DNA of 21,582 nucleotides from an uncultured Pseudomonadota bacterium (GTDB lineage Bacteria; Pseudomonadota; Gammaproteobacteria; Burkholderiales; Usitatibacteraceae), in assembly GCA_946885905.1 (NCBI GenBank), contig CAMPHL010000003.1, positions 1 through 21,582 of the forward strand, in the 5' to 3' direction. Under the pieces are notes generated by a model, which worked only from the letters and a program-made list of their open reading frames with translations, made no database searches and was not told the origin of the DNA. Shown here one piece after another: positions 1 to 7,198 of the stretch (within the stretch, counting starts at the first letter, position 1; each line of letters starts with the position of its first letter). A program made the position numbers and the translations under genes.

Positions 1-146
1 ACGGCCTGCTTCGCGCCGAAGCCGAAGGACCGCACCTCGATGCTGCCGGGGGTGCCCTGGACGGTGAGGGACATGTTGCCGGCCGTGGCCGCTGCGGGGA
101 ATGCGGCGGCGCAGGCCGTGACGACTGATGCGAGCGATCGCTTCAT
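1..146 (-). CDS. Hcp-like secreted protein, N-terminal part only
   Basis: This gene begins at an ATG at 146 and runs off the left edge; 48 codons are visible. A GGAG lies a suitable distance upstream (CCAGGAGCTGGATC before the ATG). The first 22 or so residues look like a Sec signal peptide (basic MKRS, an alanine-rich core, then an AxA-like cleavage site near ATA-G). The mature start contains a short beta-strand pattern, SIEVRSFGFGAKQ, that resembles the conserved 'IEVxSFSWGxxQ' strand of Hcp1/T6SS tube-family proteins (PF05638). Secreted Hcp-like proteins are known in proteobacteria but are less usual than the cytoplasmic tube protein. No other type VI secretion gene is visible, and the family call rests on a short match, so it is tentative. 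Confidence 0.45.
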   Translation of the reverse strand, partial: MKRSLASVVTACAAAFPAAATAGNMSLTVQGTPGSIEVRSFGFGAKQA

Positions 147-276
147 GATCCAGCTCCTGGGTTGTCGTTGTGGAATGTCCGGGTGCGCCGCCGAACGGGC
201 TGATCGTACCCCCATCACGGGCGCTGGAACGCGCTACGATGGCGGCCGGTCGAATTCCTTTCCTTCAGCTCCCCGA

Positions 277-1479
277 ATGAAGACCTTCACCCTCGCGGCC
301 TTCGCGCCGCTCGCTTTCATTGCCGCCGCCGCGGCCCAGTCCTGTCCCACGGTCGATACACGGCCCCCGGAAGGCCGCGACCAGAAACCCACGGTCCCGG
401 GCCAGACGCGCGCCTGCGCGGTCAAGGGCGACGTCGCCTTCGACGTGACCGTGGTCGCGAAGGGCCTGCAGCATCCGTGGGCGGTGGAACCGCTTCCGAA
501 CGGCGACTTCCTCGTGACCGAACGTCCCGGCCGCATGCGCGTCGTGAGCGCGTCCGGGCAGGTGGGCGAACCGCTCGCGGGCCTGCCCAAGGTCGAGGCG
601 CGCGGGCAGGGAGGGCTGCTCGACGTGGCGCTGTCGCCCAGGTTCGAATCCGACCGCACGATCTACTGGTCCTTCACCGAGCCGCGCGAGGGCGGCAACG
701 CCACGAGCGTCGCGCGCGGCGTGGTCGCGCGCGACAACAAGTCGATCGAGCAGGCGCGCGTGATCTTCCAGGCGCTGCCCGCGTACGACGGCTCGCACCA
801 TTTCGGCAGCCGCCTCGCGTTCGGCCCGGACGGGATGCTGTACGTGACGACCGGCGATCGTTCCGACCGCGTGATGCGGCCGTGGGCTCAGCGCTGGGAC
901 GGCCACATGGGCAAGACGCTGCGCATCACGACGGACGGCAAGCCGGCGCCGGGCAATCCCTTCATCGGGCAGGCCGGCAGGAAGCCCGAGATCTGGTCCA
1001 CGGGACATCGCAACATCCAGGCGGCTGCGTTCGACGCGCAGGGCCGCTACTGGACCGTGGAGCACGGCGCGCGCGGCGGCGACGAGCTCAACCTCATCGA
1101 GAAGGGCAGGAACTACGGCTGGCCGATCCAGACCTTCGGCATCGAGTACTCGGGCGCGCAGATCGGCGATTCGAAGACGGACGTGCCCGGGATGGAGCGC
1201 CCCGTCTATTACTGGGACCCGGTGATCGCGCCATCGGGCGCGCAATTCCACTCGGGCACCGGCTTTCCCGCGTGGAAGGGCAACCTCTTCATCGGGGGAT
1301 TGCGCTCGAAGGCCTTGGTGCGCCTCGTGCTCGACGGCAACCGCGTGACGGGCGAGGAGCACCTGCTCGGCGATCGCGGCCAGCGCATCCGCGACGTGCG
1401 GGAAGGCGCCGACGGCTCGCTCTACGTCGTCACCGACGAGTCGAACGGCGAGCTCTGGCGGATCTCACCCAAGCGCTGA
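277..1479 (+). CDS. PQQ-dependent aldose sugar dehydrogenase (sorbosone/glucose dehydrogenase family, YliI-like)
   Basis: The product is a 400-residue periplasmic six-bladed beta-propeller that would oxidise aldose sugars with PQQ and pass electrons to the respiratory chain. The ATG at 277 is chosen because a clear signal peptide follows it (MKTFTLAAFAPLAFIAAAAA, with cleavage after AAA-QS). The frame is open further upstream, but that extension has no protein-like character and overlaps the divergent gene. Family motifs in order are: GLQHPWAVEPLPNGDFLVTE, the GRMRVV strand, GQGGLLDVALSP, HHFGSRLAFGPDGMLYVTTG (containing the expected active-site histidine), GHMGKTLRI, STGHRNIQ, and WTVEHGARGGDELNLI followed by GRNYGWP. 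The length is normal for the soluble YliI group. No Shine-Dalgarno sequence is obvious before the start. No PQQ biosynthesis gene is in the window. The substrate cannot be told from sequence. Confidence 0.9.
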   Translation: MKTFTLAAFAPLAFIAAAAAQSCPTVDTRPPEGRDQKPTVPGQTRACAVKGDVAFDVTVVAKGLQHPWAVEPLPNGDFLVTERPGRMRVVSASGQVGEPLAGLPKVEARGQGGLLDVALSPRFESDRTIYWSFTEPREGGNATSVARGVVARDNKSIEQARVIFQALPAYDGSHHFGSRLAFGPDGMLYVTTGDRSDRVMRPWAQRWDGHMGKTLRITTDGKPAPGNPFIGQAGRKPEIWSTGHRNIQAAAFDAQGRYWTVEHGARGGDELNLIEKGRNYGWPIQTFGIEYSGAQIGDSKTDVPGMERPVYYWDPVIAPSGAQFHSGTGFPAWKGNLFIGGLRSKALVRLVLDGNRVTGEEHLLGDRGQRIRDVREGADGSLYVVTDESNGELWRISPKR

Positions 1480-1581
1480 GCTGCTGAAGACGCCGTCGAT
1501 TTCGTTCGATGGCGAGCATGGCCACAACGTTCGGGGGTGGCCGCAGTCCAACCTGCATCGACTGGACTTCGGAGGTCGGAC

Positions 1582-1812
1582 ATGGCCGACGTGATCGTCA
1601 ATTCCCGAGCCACATTTGCGGGCGGCTTCAAGGGCTTCGCCATCGGCGCCGTGGCGGGCGCCCTGTTCGCGCTGCTGCTGAGCGGCTTGTTCGTGCTGCT
1701 CAACGCGGGTGAGGGCGGCCCCGCGCTCAACATGGCTGCCGGTGCGGCCTTCGGCGGCGGCGTGGGCCTGATGATCGGGGCGATCCGCGGCAGCCGGATC
1801 GCCTCGCGCTGA
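1582..1812 (+). CDS. small glycine/alanine-rich membrane protein
   Basis: The product has 76 residues (MADVIVNSRATFAGG...). The ATG at 1582 is preceded by GGAGG at 1571-1575, which is why it is preferred over an in-frame GTG start at 1537. Two hydrophobic, glycine-rich segments (about residues 18-41 and 49-66) contain closely spaced small residues (GFAIGAVAGALFALLLSG and AAGAAFGGGVGLMIGAI), typical of tightly packed helices in small inner-membrane or glycine-zipper proteins. The C-terminus is basic (RGSRIASR). It ends one base before the stop codon of the convergent aldo/keto reductase gene. No function can be assigned. Confidence 0.7.
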   Translation: MADVIVNSRATFAGGFKGFAIGAVAGALFALLLSGLFVLLNAGEGGPALNMAAGAAFGGGVGLMIGAIRGSRIASR

Positions 1813-1813
1813 T

Positions 1814-2767
1814 TCAGCCTTCGCGGCTCGCGGCGTCGAGCTGGGCCAAGGCGGCTGCGTCCAGCTTCAGGCGCGCCGCGGCCATCACGTCGTCGAGTTG
1901 CGCTACCGAGGTCGCGCTCACGATCGGCGCCACGATGGTCGGCTGCGCCATGCTCCAGGCGAGGGAAACCTGCGCGGGTGTTGCGCCGGTGCGCGCGCTC
2001 ACCGCATCGAGCGCCGCCAGGATCCGCAAGCCCCGATCGCCCTCGAAGTACTTCTTGAGTCCACCCTCGCGCGGCCGTCCCTTCACGTCCTCGAGCCGGC
2101 GGTACTTGCCGGAGAGAAAACCCTTCGCGAGGCCGAAGAAGGGGATCACCGCGAGGCCATGCTTCTCGGCCACCGGCTGGAGCGTGCGCTCGAAGGTGTG
2201 CCGGTCGTAGAGGTTGAACTCCGGCTGCAACGTCTCGTAGCGTGCGATGCCCAGCCGCTTGCTCGCGGCGAGCGACTCCACCAGGCGGTCGGGCCCATAT
2301 TGGGAGGCGCCGATGGCGCGCACCTTGCCGGCCTTCACCAGGCGGTCGAGCGCTTCGAGCGTCTCGTCGACCGGCGTCGCGGGATCGTCCTTGTGCGTCT
2401 GGTAGAGGTCGATCCGGTCGGTCTGCAGGCGCCCGAGCGACTTGTCGACGTGCTTCTCGACCTGCGCGCGCGTGAGGCCCTTCTCGCCCTCGATCTCCAT
2501 GCCCACCTTCGTGGCGAGCACGACTTGGTCGCGCTTGGCCGACTTGCGCAGCCACTTGCCGATGATGGCCTCGGACTCGCCGCCCTTGTGGCCGGGCACC
2601 CAGGTCGAGTAGGTGTTGGCCGTGTCGAGCAGGCTGAAGCCCGCTTCCACGAAGCGATCGAGGATCGCGTGCGAGGTGGCCTCGTCCGCCGTCCAGCCGA
2701 AGACGTTGCAGCCCAGGGCGAGGGGTGCCACCGAGAATCCCGAATTGCCGAGCTTGCGCTTTTCCAT
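1814..2767 (-). CDS. aldo/keto reductase
   Basis: This is an NADPH-dependent TIM-barrel oxidoreductase of 317 residues. The full catalytic tetrad is visible: Asp48 and Tyr53 in FSLLDTANTYS, Lys87 in VVLATKVGM, and His125 in LYQTHKDD. The N-terminal KLGNSGFSVAPLALGCNVFG and the C-terminal ATPAQVSLAWSMAQPTIVAPIVSAT are characteristic of the YajO/Tas-like AKR group. The ATG at 2767 is preferred; an in-frame GTG lies directly before it. The gene starts 7 bp after the stop of the upstream amidohydrolase, so the two are probably cotranscribed. The substrate is unknown; aldehydes and ketones are usual for the family. Confidence 0.92.
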   Translation of the reverse strand: MEKRKLGNSGFSVAPLALGCNVFGWTADEATSHAILDRFVEAGFSLLDTANTYSTWVPGHKGGESEAIIGKWLRKSAKRDQVVLATKVGMEIEGEKGLTRAQVEKHVDKSLGRLQTDRIDLYQTHKDDPATPVDETLEALDRLVKAGKVRAIGASQYGPDRLVESLAASKRLGIARYETLQPEFNLYDRHTFERTLQPVAEKHGLAVIPFFGLAKGFLSGKYRRLEDVKGRPREGGLKKYFEGDRGLRILAALDAVSARTGATPAQVSLAWSMAQPTIVAPIVSATSVAQLDDVMAAARLKLDAAALAQLDAASREG

Positions 2768-2774
2768 CACGCCA

Positions 2775-4190
2775 TTATGGCGCCACCGGCCGCCCGTCCT
2801 TGATCACGCTGTGGATGCGGCTCGCGTTGGCGATGTCGGCGAGGGGGTCCGCGTCGAGCACGACCAGGTCCGCGAGCCGTCCGGGCGCGATCACCCCGGC
2901 GTCGCGCTCGAGCCCCATCACCTTGGCTCCGTTCACGGTCGCCGAGCGCAGCACCTGCAGCGGCGTCAAGCCTGCCTGGACCATGAGCTGCATCTCGCGG
3001 AAGACCGAGGGGCCGTGCAGCGTGCCGATGTTGCCGGCGTCGGTTCCCATGGCCACGGTGATGCCGGCGTCCCACACCTTCCTGAGGTTCGCGAGGATCG
3101 CCGGGGCGGTCTCGATCGCCGGTGGCTTGTCCAGGAGCTGGGCGACGCGCGGCGGGAGCTTCGCCCTGGGGATCTTGTCCAGGTCCCGCATGGTGGCCAG
3201 GATCTCCGGGTCCGCGAGCCGCTTCTCGGCATCCGTGGCGATCCACTGGTTCGAGAGCGCCATCTGGTAGCTCGACATCACGAAGATGGTCGGGCAGTAG
3301 ATGGCGTTGCGCTTGCGGGCGAGGGCGATGAATTCCTCGTCGACCGGCGCGTCCACCACCGAGTGCACGAGGATGTCGGCGCCGGCTCGCAGCGCCGACT
3401 TGGCGACCGTGAGCTCGGTAGCGTGCACGGCCAGGCGAATTCCGGCGGCGTGCGCTTCGTCCGCCGCCGCGCGCACGATCGCCTCCTGCGCGGCGAGATC
3501 GTCGCCTTTCCGGTGGATGAACCACACCTTGATGAAATCGGGCTTGTACGGCAGTTGCCTTTTCACTAGCGCGCGAGCCGCTGCGGGAGAAGTGGTCTTG
3601 ATGATCGGCGGGTCGCCGAGGTCGAGCTTCGTGCGGTCCACCATGGAGATGAGCGGCCCGGCGACGGCCACGCGCGGCGCGGCCTCGCTCATCGCGGCGG
3701 CATCGCGCACGGTGAAGTTCCAGAAGGGGCCGCCCACGTCCGCCACGCTGGTCACGCCGCTCGCGAGCCACGTCCTGAAGGTCACCGGCAGCCGCGCCTT
3801 GTTGCGCGCGACCTCATCCGCGTACCGCACGACTTGGTTGAAGTCCGCCGCGTCGGGGCGCGTATAGAGGTTGCCGGATTGGAAGAAGTGGACGTGCGAA
3901 TCGACCAATCCCGGGATCACCCACTTGCCGCGAGCCTCGATCACCTTCGCCCCGGACGGCGGGGCGAGGCCGCGTCCGACGCCCACGATGCGGTTGCCCC
4001 GAACCAGGATCGTGGCTTCGCGCTCGACCGCGGCGGCGCCGTCGCGCTCGGGGTGGATCAGGGTCGCTCCGACGATGGCGAGCCCGGCATCGACCGAGGC
4101 TGCCACGGAGGGAGCGGGCTTGCTCATGGGCGAGCAGCCCGCGAGCAGCGCAAACGCAAGTGCGAGGGAGGCGGCGTGGAAGGGGCGCAT
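2775..4190 (-). CDS. metal-dependent amidohydrolase, predicted lipoprotein
   Basis: The 471-residue product has a type II signal peptide and lipobox (LLAGC, Cys19), so it is probably anchored in the envelope facing the periplasm. Metal-site residues of the amidohydrolase superfamily are all present: HxH at His99/His101 (VDSHVHFF), Lys221 (FIKVWF), His256 (LAVHATE), His276 (ILVHSVVD) and Asp384 (MGTDAGN). The C-terminal GRLADLVVLDADPL returns to the beta-sandwich domain. The pattern fits the imidazolonepropionase/prolidase-like branch that often acts on cyclic amides or dipeptides; the actual substrate cannot be read. No Shine-Dalgarno sequence is seen before the ATG. The gene heads a likely two-gene unit with the aldo/keto reductase. 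Confidence 0.88.
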   Translation of the reverse strand: MRPFHAASLALAFALLAGCSPMSKPAPSVAASVDAGLAIVGATLIHPERDGAAAVEREATILVRGNRIVGVGRGLAPPSGAKVIEARGKWVIPGLVDSHVHFFQSGNLYTRPDAADFNQVVRYADEVARNKARLPVTFRTWLASGVTSVADVGGPFWNFTVRDAAAMSEAAPRVAVAGPLISMVDRTKLDLGDPPIIKTTSPAAARALVKRQLPYKPDFIKVWFIHRKGDDLAAQEAIVRAAADEAHAAGIRLAVHATELTVAKSALRAGADILVHSVVDAPVDEEFIALARKRNAIYCPTIFVMSSYQMALSNQWIATDAEKRLADPEILATMRDLDKIPRAKLPPRVAQLLDKPPAIETAPAILANLRKVWDAGITVAMGTDAGNIGTLHGPSVFREMQLMVQAGLTPLQVLRSATVNGAKVMGLERDAGVIAPGRLADLVVLDADPLADIANASRIHSVIKDGRPVAP

Positions 4191-4292
4191 GCGGGAGGTA
4201 GCGTAGCGGATGTGTCAAGACGTTACAGACAATGCACAAGTCTTGCAGTCCGTGGTAAAACCCTCCGCTCCTGCAACCACCTATAGGCGTCG

Positions 4293-4523
4293 ATGCCCGT
4301 GCGAACCATCCTCCTGATTCTTTCCGTAGCCGCGCTCGCGGGCTGCACCATCTCGACCGAGCTTGGCCCGAACGGGTTCAAGGGAGGACGCCACGTCGAG
4401 CGCGACGTCACCGGCTCCAACCTCACACCGCGCGACGCGGAAGACCGCGGCATGGCGAAGAGGCTCGCGCCGGAAGACGTGAGCAAGCTGCAGCAGAACA
4501 CCGGCAGCAAGGACACCAAGTAA
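4293..4523 (+). CDS. small lipoprotein of unknown function
   Basis: The product has 76 residues. A signal peptide (MPVRTILLILSVAALAGC) ends in a lipobox with Cys18, so the mature protein would be about 59 residues and lipid-anchored. The mature part is short, charged and low in hydrophobics (RHVERDVTGSNLTPRDAEDRGMAKRL...), with no recognised domain. It is transcribed divergently from the amidohydrolase lipoprotein gene, about 100 bp away, and is followed by a strong hairpin. The protein-like composition and lipobox support a real gene. Confidence 0.65.
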   Translation: MPVRTILLILSVAALAGCTISTELGPNGFKGGRHVERDVTGSNLTPRDAEDRGMAKRLAPEDVSKLQQNTGSKDTK

Positions 4524-4541
4524 CGCCTGCGGGTCATCGTG

Positions 4542-4574
4542 GGGCGGCTGCTTCCGGCGGGAAGTCAGCCGCCC
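4542..4574. terminator. strong hairpin between converging genes, no U-tract
   Basis: GGGCGGCTG-CTTCC (4542-4555) pairs with GGAAG-T-CAGCCGCCC (4560-4574) around a GGCG loop: a 14-bp stem with one bulged T. It lies between the small lipoprotein gene and the stop codon of the DUF4386-like gene, which falls inside it. Neither side has a run of T, so it may act only as a pause or mRNA-end-protecting structure. A bulged base in a long stem also resembles an attC fold, but no integron core site flanks it. Confidence 0.5.
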
Positions 4575-5287
4575 TGGGCTCGCCTTTCGTGCCAGATGAG
4601 TGACCCGCCGAGGACGATCAGCCACAGCGGTAGCAGTACGTTGTTGAGATCGGCAACGACCTGCACCGCTGGCACGGTATTCCGAAACGCCCCGACGAAG
4701 AACACTGTAGCGAACGCGACCCCGCACCAACCCAACCACCTTGGGAATCGTGCTTCGCCGAGCGTCGAGAAGCCGGCAAGAAGAAAGAACAATGCGAGGC
4801 ACGCTTCACCCAGGAACTCCCCAATGTAGTTCCCAAGGTAGAGATTCAAGCCAATGAACATCGCGCCGAGACTGCTCTGGGCTCCAGCGCCCGACGTGGC
4901 ATGGGCACCGGCCAAGGCCCAGTGGATGCTCGGCCAGCGGATGAGGCCCAAACACATGGCGAAAGCGCCCAGGGAGGCGGCGACCAGTGCGAGCGTCATT
5001 CGGCCGCGACTGGATGGACAGGCAAGATACGCACCGACCGCGCCGGGTATCAGAAGCAACGGAAGAAAAGCGTAGATCGCCCATACGGCTCTCATGGTCG
5101 AACCACCAGCCCTCAGGCGAGGAAGGACCTCGGCAGGAGTGCCATCGAGAATGTCGGGGTAGTCGAAGTTCGCGGCGAGATAGCTGAACACGAGCACGAA
5201 CGCCAAGGCTGCAACAACGAAGCTCAGGCCGCCAAGGACGATCACGCTGCGATGGTGCACCGACGGTTCTTTCGGAGGGTCATTCAC
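4565..5287 (-). CDS. DUF4386-like multi-pass membrane protein (integron cassette 6)
   Basis: The 240-residue protein has about six hydrophobic segments (roughly residues 14-38, 66-89, 96-116, 140-165, 180-205 and 215-233). The pattern AIYAFLPLLLIPGAVGAYLA, followed by later paired helices, resembles the DUF4386 family of uncharacterised bacterial membrane proteins. The start is a GTG only 7 bases after the attC core region at 5294-5302, the usual position for a cassette gene, and it reads in the same direction as the other cassettes. No attC is recognisable beyond its stop, so it is the last identifiable cassette. Base composition is less GC-rich than the chromosomal genes to its left. Confidence 0.65.
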   Translation of the reverse strand: MNDPPKEPSVHHRSVIVLGGLSFVVAALAFVLVFSYLAANFDYPDILDGTPAEVLPRLRAGGSTMRAVWAIYAFLPLLLIPGAVGAYLACPSSRGRMTLALVAASLGAFAMCLGLIRWPSIHWALAGAHATSGAGAQSSLGAMFIGLNLYLGNYIGEFLGEACLALFFLLAGFSTLGEARFPRWLGWCGVAFATVFFVGAFRNTVPAVQVVADLNNVLLPLWLIVLGGSLIWHERRAQGG

Positions 5288-5293
5288 GGTGAC

Positions 5294-5356
5294 GCCTGAA
5301 ACGCTGCGTTGAACGGCCCGCCACCTTACCGGGCCCGTTCGAACGCTTTGTTGGAC
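5294..5356 (-). repeat. attC site of cassette 5 (short, degenerate)
   Basis: This short site (about 63 bp) has an R'' core GTCCAAC (minus strand, 5356-5350). Inner arms GTTCGAACGGGCCCG and GTTGAACGGCCCG pair with unpaired extra bases, as in folded attC sites. The R' core reads GTTTCAGGC instead of GTTRRRY, so the site is degenerate. It lies between cassettes 5 and 6. Confidence 0.6.
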
Positions 5357-5377
5357 GTCGTGCCGATTGCCCTGCCT

Positions 5378-5605
5378 TCAACACGACGCGAAGCGCCTCG
5401 TTGACGGATGCAGAATCAGGGATGCCTCGGCGACGTCGGGTTCCAGTACGACGATGTTCGAACCCTCCTTCATGAGGCGGCGATAGTACTTGCCTCGAAC
5501 ACTGTCCTTGTTAGATGCCGGCCCGGATCGCGCGCCGAAGTGGCTGCGGTAGTTGGTGCGGCCGCGCTGGATCAGCGTACGCTGCAACTTGTAGTTGGAC
5601 AGCAT
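5378..5605 (-). pseudogene. cassette 5, second gene: hypothetical protein, frameshifted near the C-terminus
   Basis: The ATG at 5605 opens MLSNYKLQRTLIQRGRTN..., continuing to NIVVLEPDVAEA at about codon 62. The frame then runs into a basic tail and stops at 5378. If one base is restored at about 5421-5422 (minus-strand GCATCCCTG to GCATTCCCTG), the product continues as FPDSASVNEALRVVLKAG. That is a sensible antitoxin-like 'DPDVAxxFPDSxxVNEALR' ending, as I recall it from related cassette proteins, and it remains open to 5280. I therefore read this as a one-base deletion, or a sequencing error. It starts 11 bases after the stop of the upstream small ORF in the same cassette. The function is unknown. 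Confidence 0.6.
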
Positions 5606-5615
5606 CACTTCTTCT

Positions 5616-5801
5616 TCATCGGGACGACATTCCCGGCACCGGGAACTTCGGATCGCCAATCTTGAACCGAAGCATGCGCGTGTGCGCACGTGCCTGTGCC
5701 AGGAATCGCAGGCGCTCGACTATCCGGTTGTTCAGGTCGACGAGCTCCGCTTCGGTCAATTTGTCGATATCGATTGCCACGATGCCCTCAGTTTCTCCCA
5801 T
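5616..5801 (-). CDS. cassette 5, first gene: small hypothetical protein, possibly truncated
   Basis: The product has 61 residues from the ATG at 5801, which lies 13 bases after the cassette core GTTAGAC. A GTG at 5780, preceded by GAGGG, is an alternative start giving (M)AIDIDKLTEAELVDLN.... The helical, charged region KLTEAELVDLNNRIVERLRFLAQARAH is typical of small cassette proteins that normally continue, after 'FKIGD', into a beta-rich KOW-like half. Here that half is missing and the frame ends after FKIGDPKFPVPGMSSR. The last codons span a perfect palindrome at 5630-5645. I suspect a 3' truncation and fusion to the next gene. No function is known. Confidence 0.5.
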   Translation of the reverse strand: MGETEGIVAIDIDKLTEAELVDLNNRIVERLRFLAQARAHTRMLRFKIGDPKFPVPGMSSR

Positions 5802-5813
5802 GCTTCTTATGCT

Positions 5814-5897
5814 GTCTAACGCGGTACCGAGTGACCGGCCACCGCTGCCAATTCCGCGCCGCCGAGCACGCCCTATCGCTCCTGTATGCAGCTAGCC
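5814..5897 (-). repeat. attC site of cassette 4
   Basis: The R' core is GTTAGAC (minus strand, 5820-5814). The R'' side reads GGCTAGC (5897-5891), one base off the RYYYAAC consensus, and contains the stop codon of the UPF0158 gene. The inner arms pair imperfectly (GAGTGACCGG against GAGCGATAGG). Positions 5835-5853 are identical to 9095-9113 in the attC of cassette 1. Confidence 0.75.
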
Positions 5898-6314
5898 GTC
5901 AACTTCCACCCCGTTGTCGTGACACCAATCGAGCAGCGCCTGTCTTTGTGCAGCGGCATCGAACTCGTACCACCGCTCGAGCATTCCGCGTTCTTCGAGG
6001 AGATCCTTGAAGCGCGCGTAGGCACTCCGGCTGCGGAAGATCTCGCGGACCTTGCGTAGGTCACTTTCCAAGAAGTCCTCGGCGAACGCGATTGCGAGGG
6101 GTTTGCCGAGACCGAGATCCTTCTTGTGCGGTATGCAGAGGTACCGCCCCTCTTGGTCGATGTCCGCCGGCAACTCTTCTTCGTTGTCCCCATACTCGGA
6201 ATGGCAGTGAATCGCGCCCGTCTCTTTGCACACGTACGCCGTGTGCTCGAACGGTTCGCCGAAACTCACGAATTCGAAAGCGTCCAAGACATCCTGAAAC
6301 TTCAATCGGGCCAC
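5892..6314 (-). CDS. UPF0158 family protein (integron cassette 4)
   Basis: The 140-residue soluble protein starts at a GTG at 6314, eleven bases from the cassette core GTTAGCC. Family features of UPF0158 (PF03682) are visible: LDAFEFVSFGEPFEHTAYV at the N-terminus, an acidic middle (GDNEEELPADID), RYLCIPHKKDLGLGKPLAIAF, and the C-terminal helical AYARFKDLLEERGMLERWYEFDAAAQRQALLDWC. Members are common in integron cassettes and have no established biochemical role. The stop codon lies within the R'' box of the following attC, as is typical of cassette genes. The frame is intact. Confidence 0.8.
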   Translation of the reverse strand: MARLKFQDVLDAFEFVSFGEPFEHTAYVCKETGAIHCHSEYGDNEEELPADIDQEGRYLCIPHKKDLGLGKPLAIAFAEDFLESDLRKVREIFRSRSAYARFKDLLEERGMLERWYEFDAAAQRQALLDWCHDNGVEVDG

Positions 6315-6324
6315 GTTCGTTGAC

Positions 6325-6443
6325 GGCTAACGATCCTGTTGAGCGGCCGGCCGCGATGCGTCCCCGCACCTGCGAGCGCGCAATCCGTTGCGAGCACGGT
6401 GCGGCCACGTTGATTCACGTTACGCTCCGACGCTTTGTTAGAA
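6325..6443 (-). repeat. attC site of cassette 3
   Basis: This 119-bp site has R' GTTAGCC (minus strand, 6331-6325) and R'' TTCTAAC (6443-6437). It holds complementary inner arms (GAGCGG near 6341 against CGCTC near 6424). The 20 bases at 6388-6407 (TTGCGAGCACGGTGCGGCCA) are identical to 7053-7072 in the IS-split attC of cassette 2. Confidence 0.8.
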
Positions 6444-6456
6444 CGCGTCATGATCG

Positions 6457-6987
6457 CTATTGAAGAACAGATGGGTGGGCCGCCAGGAACATGGCGCCCG
6501 CATGAATGACCGCACCAAGACCTACGGCTCGCAGCGCAATACCACGGGAAATCCGCGGAAGCACCTGCCGCAATGCGTAGAGGGCCAAAGGAAGGTAGAG
6601 GAATGCAGCAGTGATCGAGCCTGGTGAATAGGTGCGGGTGACGACGCCGCCGAGAAGGTGCAGAGCCGCATTGATGCCGAGAATCGCCGCAAGTGTAGCG
6701 ACGAGCCATGCCAGGGAGTTGCGCACTCGAATGGCGACGACGGAGACGACCATGAGGAGCCAGAAAACGCCGTTAAGGACCAGGAACTGAGTATTCGATA
6801 CGAATGACCCAGAGAGACGTGACACCCAGTCCGGAAAGTGCAGCCAATACTCCTCGGCGATGTGAAGGCCATACGCGAGCGGGAAGAGCCAGATCCAGAG
6901 CCCGATCGATGATGAGGCGGTGGGGACGATCTGATTCAATCCCTTGCCGGCGACCGACGATAACGTTTGGGGCCACGAGACTTTCAT
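6457..6987 (-). CDS. HXXEE-motif membrane protein (integron cassette 3)
   Basis: The 176-residue protein has about five hydrophobic segments. The signature H-x-x-E-E is His42-Glu45-Glu46 in YGLHIAEEYWLHFPDW. It is followed by an asparagine in FLVLNGVFW and by the second conserved block NAALHLLGGVVTRTYSPGSITA (His110, Tyr120-Ser-Pro-Gly), all hallmarks of the HXXEE family (PF13787). The charged and histidine residues within membrane helices suggest a metal- or acid/base-dependent intramembrane activity, but no function is established. The ATG at 6987 is three bases from the cassette core GTTAGGC. The frame is intact. Confidence 0.85.
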   Translation of the reverse strand: MKVSWPQTLSSVAGKGLNQIVPTASSSIGLWIWLFPLAYGLHIAEEYWLHFPDWVSRLSGSFVSNTQFLVLNGVFWLLMVVSVVAIRVRNSLAWLVATLAAILGINAALHLLGGVVTRTYSPGSITAAFLYLPLALYALRQVLPRISRGIALRAVGLGAVIHAGAMFLAAHPSVLQ

Positions 6988-6990
6988 GAC

Positions 6991-7100
6991 GCCTAACGAT
7001 TGAGTTCAGCGGCGGACCACGATGCCGCGCGCACCGGCGAGCACGCAATCGATTGCGAGCACGGTGCGGCCATAGCTGCATCACCGTCCGCTGCGAATAT
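6991..7100 (-). repeat. attC site of cassette 2, R' half (site split by IS1111-type element)
   Basis: The R' core is the canonical GTTAGGC (minus strand, 6997-6991). The left arm CAGCGGCGGAC (about 7010-7020) pairs with GTCCGCTG (about 7086-7093). The site should close with an R'' core about 15 bases later, but IS sequence begins instead. The missing R'' lies at 8570-8576, beyond the IS. Without the IS the site would be about 124 bp, matching its 119-120 bp neighbours. Confidence 0.75.
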
Positions 7101-7198
7101 AAGGAGACTCCCCGCACTCGAAGCGGCGGAACCGCATGGCATCTAGGTGCCAAGATTGAGTTTCTGAAGATCAATCTGAAACGAGGGGGAAGTCTCAA

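Noticed and set aside
40..276. 79-residue N-terminal extension of the sugar dehydrogenase
   Set aside because: It overlaps the divergent gene, lacks protein-like composition, and a clear signal peptide begins at 277.
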